From: an uncultured Steroidobacteraceae bacterium
GTDB lineage: Bacteria > Pseudomonadota > Gammaproteobacteria > Steroidobacterales > Steroidobacteraceae
Direction of reading: 5' to 3'
Assembly (NCBI GenBank): GCA_955652795.1
Contig: CATPBQ010000195.1
Coordinates: forward strand, 1 to 7,410
DNA: 7,410 nucleotides
The first letter of the stretch is position 1. Each line of letters starts with the position of its first letter. The notes beneath the pieces were generated by a model. That model was not told the origin of the DNA. It saw only the letters and a list, made by a program, of their open reading frames with translations, and ran no database searches. Shown here one piece after another: positions 6,026-7,410 of the stretch. Both the position numbers and the translations under genes were made by a program.

Positions 6026-6966
6026 GCGCCGCGGCGGCGCTCGAGCGCGCGACGGCGTTCGCACCGGCGTCGGTGGGCAACGTCGCCATCGGCTTCGACA
6101 TCCTGGGATTTGCGGTCGACGCACTCGGGGATCGCGTGACGGTGACCCGGCGCGCGGCCCCGGAAGTGGTCATCAGCGCGGTGCGCGGCATCGCCGGGGA
6201 GCTGCCGAAGGAGCCGCGCGACAACACCGCCGGGCGCGCGCTGCTGGCCATGCAGGAGGCGCTGCACTTGGAATTTGGCTTCACGGTGGAGATCGACAAG
6301 GGCATTCCGCTCGGCTCGGGCCTGGGCGGTTCCGCGGCCTCGGCGGTCGGCGCCGTGGTGGCGGCGAATGCGCTGTTGCCGCAAGCCTGCGGCCCGCTCG
6401 AGCTGCTGAAGTTCGCCATGGCCGGGGAGGCGGTGGCGAGCGGCGCGCGTCACGTGGACAATATCGCCGCTTCGCTGTACGGCGGGCTGGTGCTCACTGT
6501 CGGGATCGATCATCCGCGCGTGAAGCAGATACCGGTGCCGGCCGGGATCCGCGCCGTGATCGTCCATCCCCATATGTTCCTCGCCACCAGTCAGGCGCGC
6601 GCCATCCTCAAGGGCAGCGTGGAGCTGTCGGACTTCGTGTGGCAGACCGCCAACCTCGCCGGGTTCATCTCCGGCTGCTACACCGACGATCTGGACATGA
6701 TCCGCGCTTCCTTCGAGGACGTCGTGATCGAGCCGCAGCGCCAGGCGCTCATTCCCGGCTTCCACGACGTGCGCCGCGGCGCCATGGAAGCCGGTGCCCT
6801 GGGCTGCTCGATCTCCGGCGCAGGGCCCTCGATGTTCGCCTGGGCGCCCGAGGCGAGGGCCCCGGCGGTGCTCGCGGCGATGAGCCGCGCGTTCGGGCGG
6901 CACGCGCTCGCGACCGATGAGTGGGTCGTGGAGGTGCGATCGGCCGGGGCACGGCTGATCAGATGA
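6022..6966 (+). CDS. thrB: Homoserine kinase (GHMP family)
   Basis: The 314-residue protein phosphorylates homoserine with ATP to O-phosphohomoserine, the ThrC substrate. It has the GHMP-kinase pattern: an N-terminal APASVGNVAIGFDILGFA segment beginning near residue 14, the phosphate-binding loop PLGSGLGGSAAS at 96-107, HVDNIAASLYGG at 144-155, and the C-terminal glycine motif SISGAGPS at 263-270. The length fits the family (E. coli ThrB is about 310). The start is GTG at 6022, whose last two bases are the first two of the thrA TGA stop (GTGA overlap), a classic arrangement for translational coupling. This start gives the expected short lead-in before the first conserved motif. It is the GHMP type, not the unrelated ThrH or APH-like homoserine kinases. 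Confidence 0.96.
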   Translation: MSAAAALERATAFAPASVGNVAIGFDILGFAVDALGDRVTVTRRAAPEVVISAVRGIAGELPKEPRDNTAGRALLAMQEALHLEFGFTVEIDKGIPLGSGLGGSAASAVGAVVAANALLPQACGPLELLKFAMAGEAVASGARHVDNIAASLYGGLVLTVGIDHPRVKQIPVPAGIRAVIVHPHMFLATSQARAILKGSVELSDFVWQTANLAGFISGCYTDDLDMIRASFEDVVIEPQRQALIPGFHDVRRGAMEAGALGCSISGAGPSMFAWAPEARAPAVLAAMSRAFGRHALATDEWVVEVRSAGARLIR

Positions 6967-6973
6967 GTGCGCG

Positions 6974-7410
6974 ATGACGGATCGAACTCTCTTTGTGAGC
7001 TCCCGTGGCCAGGCTCCCGCCACCGGCTTCGGTGCCGCGGTTCTTCAGGGCCTGGCGCCCGACGGCGGGCTGTACGCACCCCTCACCTGGCCGCGGCTCG
7101 CGCCGCCAGACTTCGAGGGCGCTCGCGACCTGCCCACCGTCGCCGCGCGGCTGCTGGCACCTTTCGTGGCCGGCGATCCGCTCGCGCCGATGTTGAGCGC
7201 GGTCGCGGCCGAAGCGTTCAACTTCCCCGCCCCGCTGGTGCCTCTGGAGGAGCGCAGGAGACTCTCGGTGCTCGAGCTGTTCCACGGGCCAACCGCGGCA
7301 TTCAAGGATTTCGGCGCCCGCTTCCTCGCGGCCTGCTTCACGCGTCTGCGCAGCCGCGGCGAGCGAGCGCTCACCATTCTGGTTGCGACTTCCGGAGACA
7401 CGGGGGGTGC
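6974..7410 (+). CDS. thrC: Threonine synthase, N-terminal fragment
   Basis: The right edge cuts this gene after 145 full codons; no stop occurs in the visible frame. Threonine synthase is a pyridoxal-phosphate enzyme that converts O-phosphohomoserine to threonine. The visible part shows the fold-type II N-terminal segment FVSSRGQAPATGFGAAV at residues 7-23, then LAPDGGLYAP, then LELFHGPTAAFKDFGARF with the likely PLP-binding lysine K111 (near the position of the E. coli ThrC lysine), and VATSGDTGG at the end of the window. The ATG at 6974 lies 7 bp after the thrB stop. The ATG at 6963 is rejected because its frame stops after four codons. Upstream bases give only a weak ribosome site, consistent with coupling to thrB. 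The C-terminal half is off-window. Confidence 0.96.
   Translation, partial: MTDRTLFVSSRGQAPATGFGAAVLQGLAPDGGLYAPLTWPRLAPPDFEGARDLPTVAARLLAPFVAGDPLAPMLSAVAAEAFNFPAPLVPLEERRRLSVLELFHGPTAAFKDFGARFLAACFTRLRSRGERALTILVATSGDTGG

Noticed and set aside
3062..6124. A 1020-codon open frame on the minus strand opposite thrA
   Set aside because: It is an antisense shadow of thrA caused by GC3 codon bias: low-complexity Arg/Ala/Gly/His-rich translation, no family motif, while the plus strand encodes an intact ThrA with every signature.
6004..7023. A 339-codon minus-strand open frame opposite thrB
   Set aside because: It covers the antisense of thrB and the thrC start, has a shadow-like composition and no motif.
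1..7410. CRISPR arrays, tRNA genes, insertion sequences and phage attachment sites
   Set aside because: No regularly spaced repeats, cloverleaf-like segments, transposase motifs or flanking direct repeats were seen on either strand.

Overview
The window is GC-rich bacterial DNA with strong GC3 bias, which creates long antisense shadow frames. It most resembles a high-GC gammaproteobacterium, perhaps near Xanthomonadales or Steroidobacteraceae. The main reason is a fused aspartokinase/homoserine dehydrogenase followed directly by a GHMP homoserine kinase and threonine synthase, the gammaproteobacterial thrABC order. The taxonomic placement is an inference from gene content and composition only.

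Layout. (1) Bases 1-342, + strand: the C-terminal end of a CitE-like CoA-ester lyase, cut by the left edge. (2) Bases 369-2725, - strand, read right to left: an XdhC/CoxI-family molybdoenzyme maturation factor, then an unrecognised 193-residue helical protein, then a MocA-like molybdopterin cytidylyltransferase. The last two are 3 bp apart. A conspicuous AT-rich island with a good promoter candidate separates xdhC from the unrecognised gene. (3) Bases 2726-2834: a compact divergent promoter region. (4) Bases 2835-7410, + strand: a TetR-family regulator that overlaps thrA by one base, then thrA, thrB (overlapping thrA by three bases) and the first 145 codons of thrC, cut by the right edge.

How the genes work together. 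ThrA carries out the first and third steps from aspartate to homoserine, ThrB phosphorylates homoserine, and ThrC makes threonine. The four + strand genes overlap or are separated by only 7 bp, so they look like one transcript headed by the TetR gene. No threonine leader peptide or attenuator is visible. The - strand group looks like an accessory set for loading a cytidylated molybdenum cofactor into a xanthine-dehydrogenase-family enzyme, but no such enzyme subunit lies in this window.

I found no convincing wholly new system. The points most worth a second look are the TetR gene fused transcriptionally to the thr operon, the unknown protein inside the molybdenum module, the AT-rich promoter island with its palindrome, and the probable leaderless divergent starts. 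No tRNA, rRNA, CRISPR array or insertion sequence was seen.
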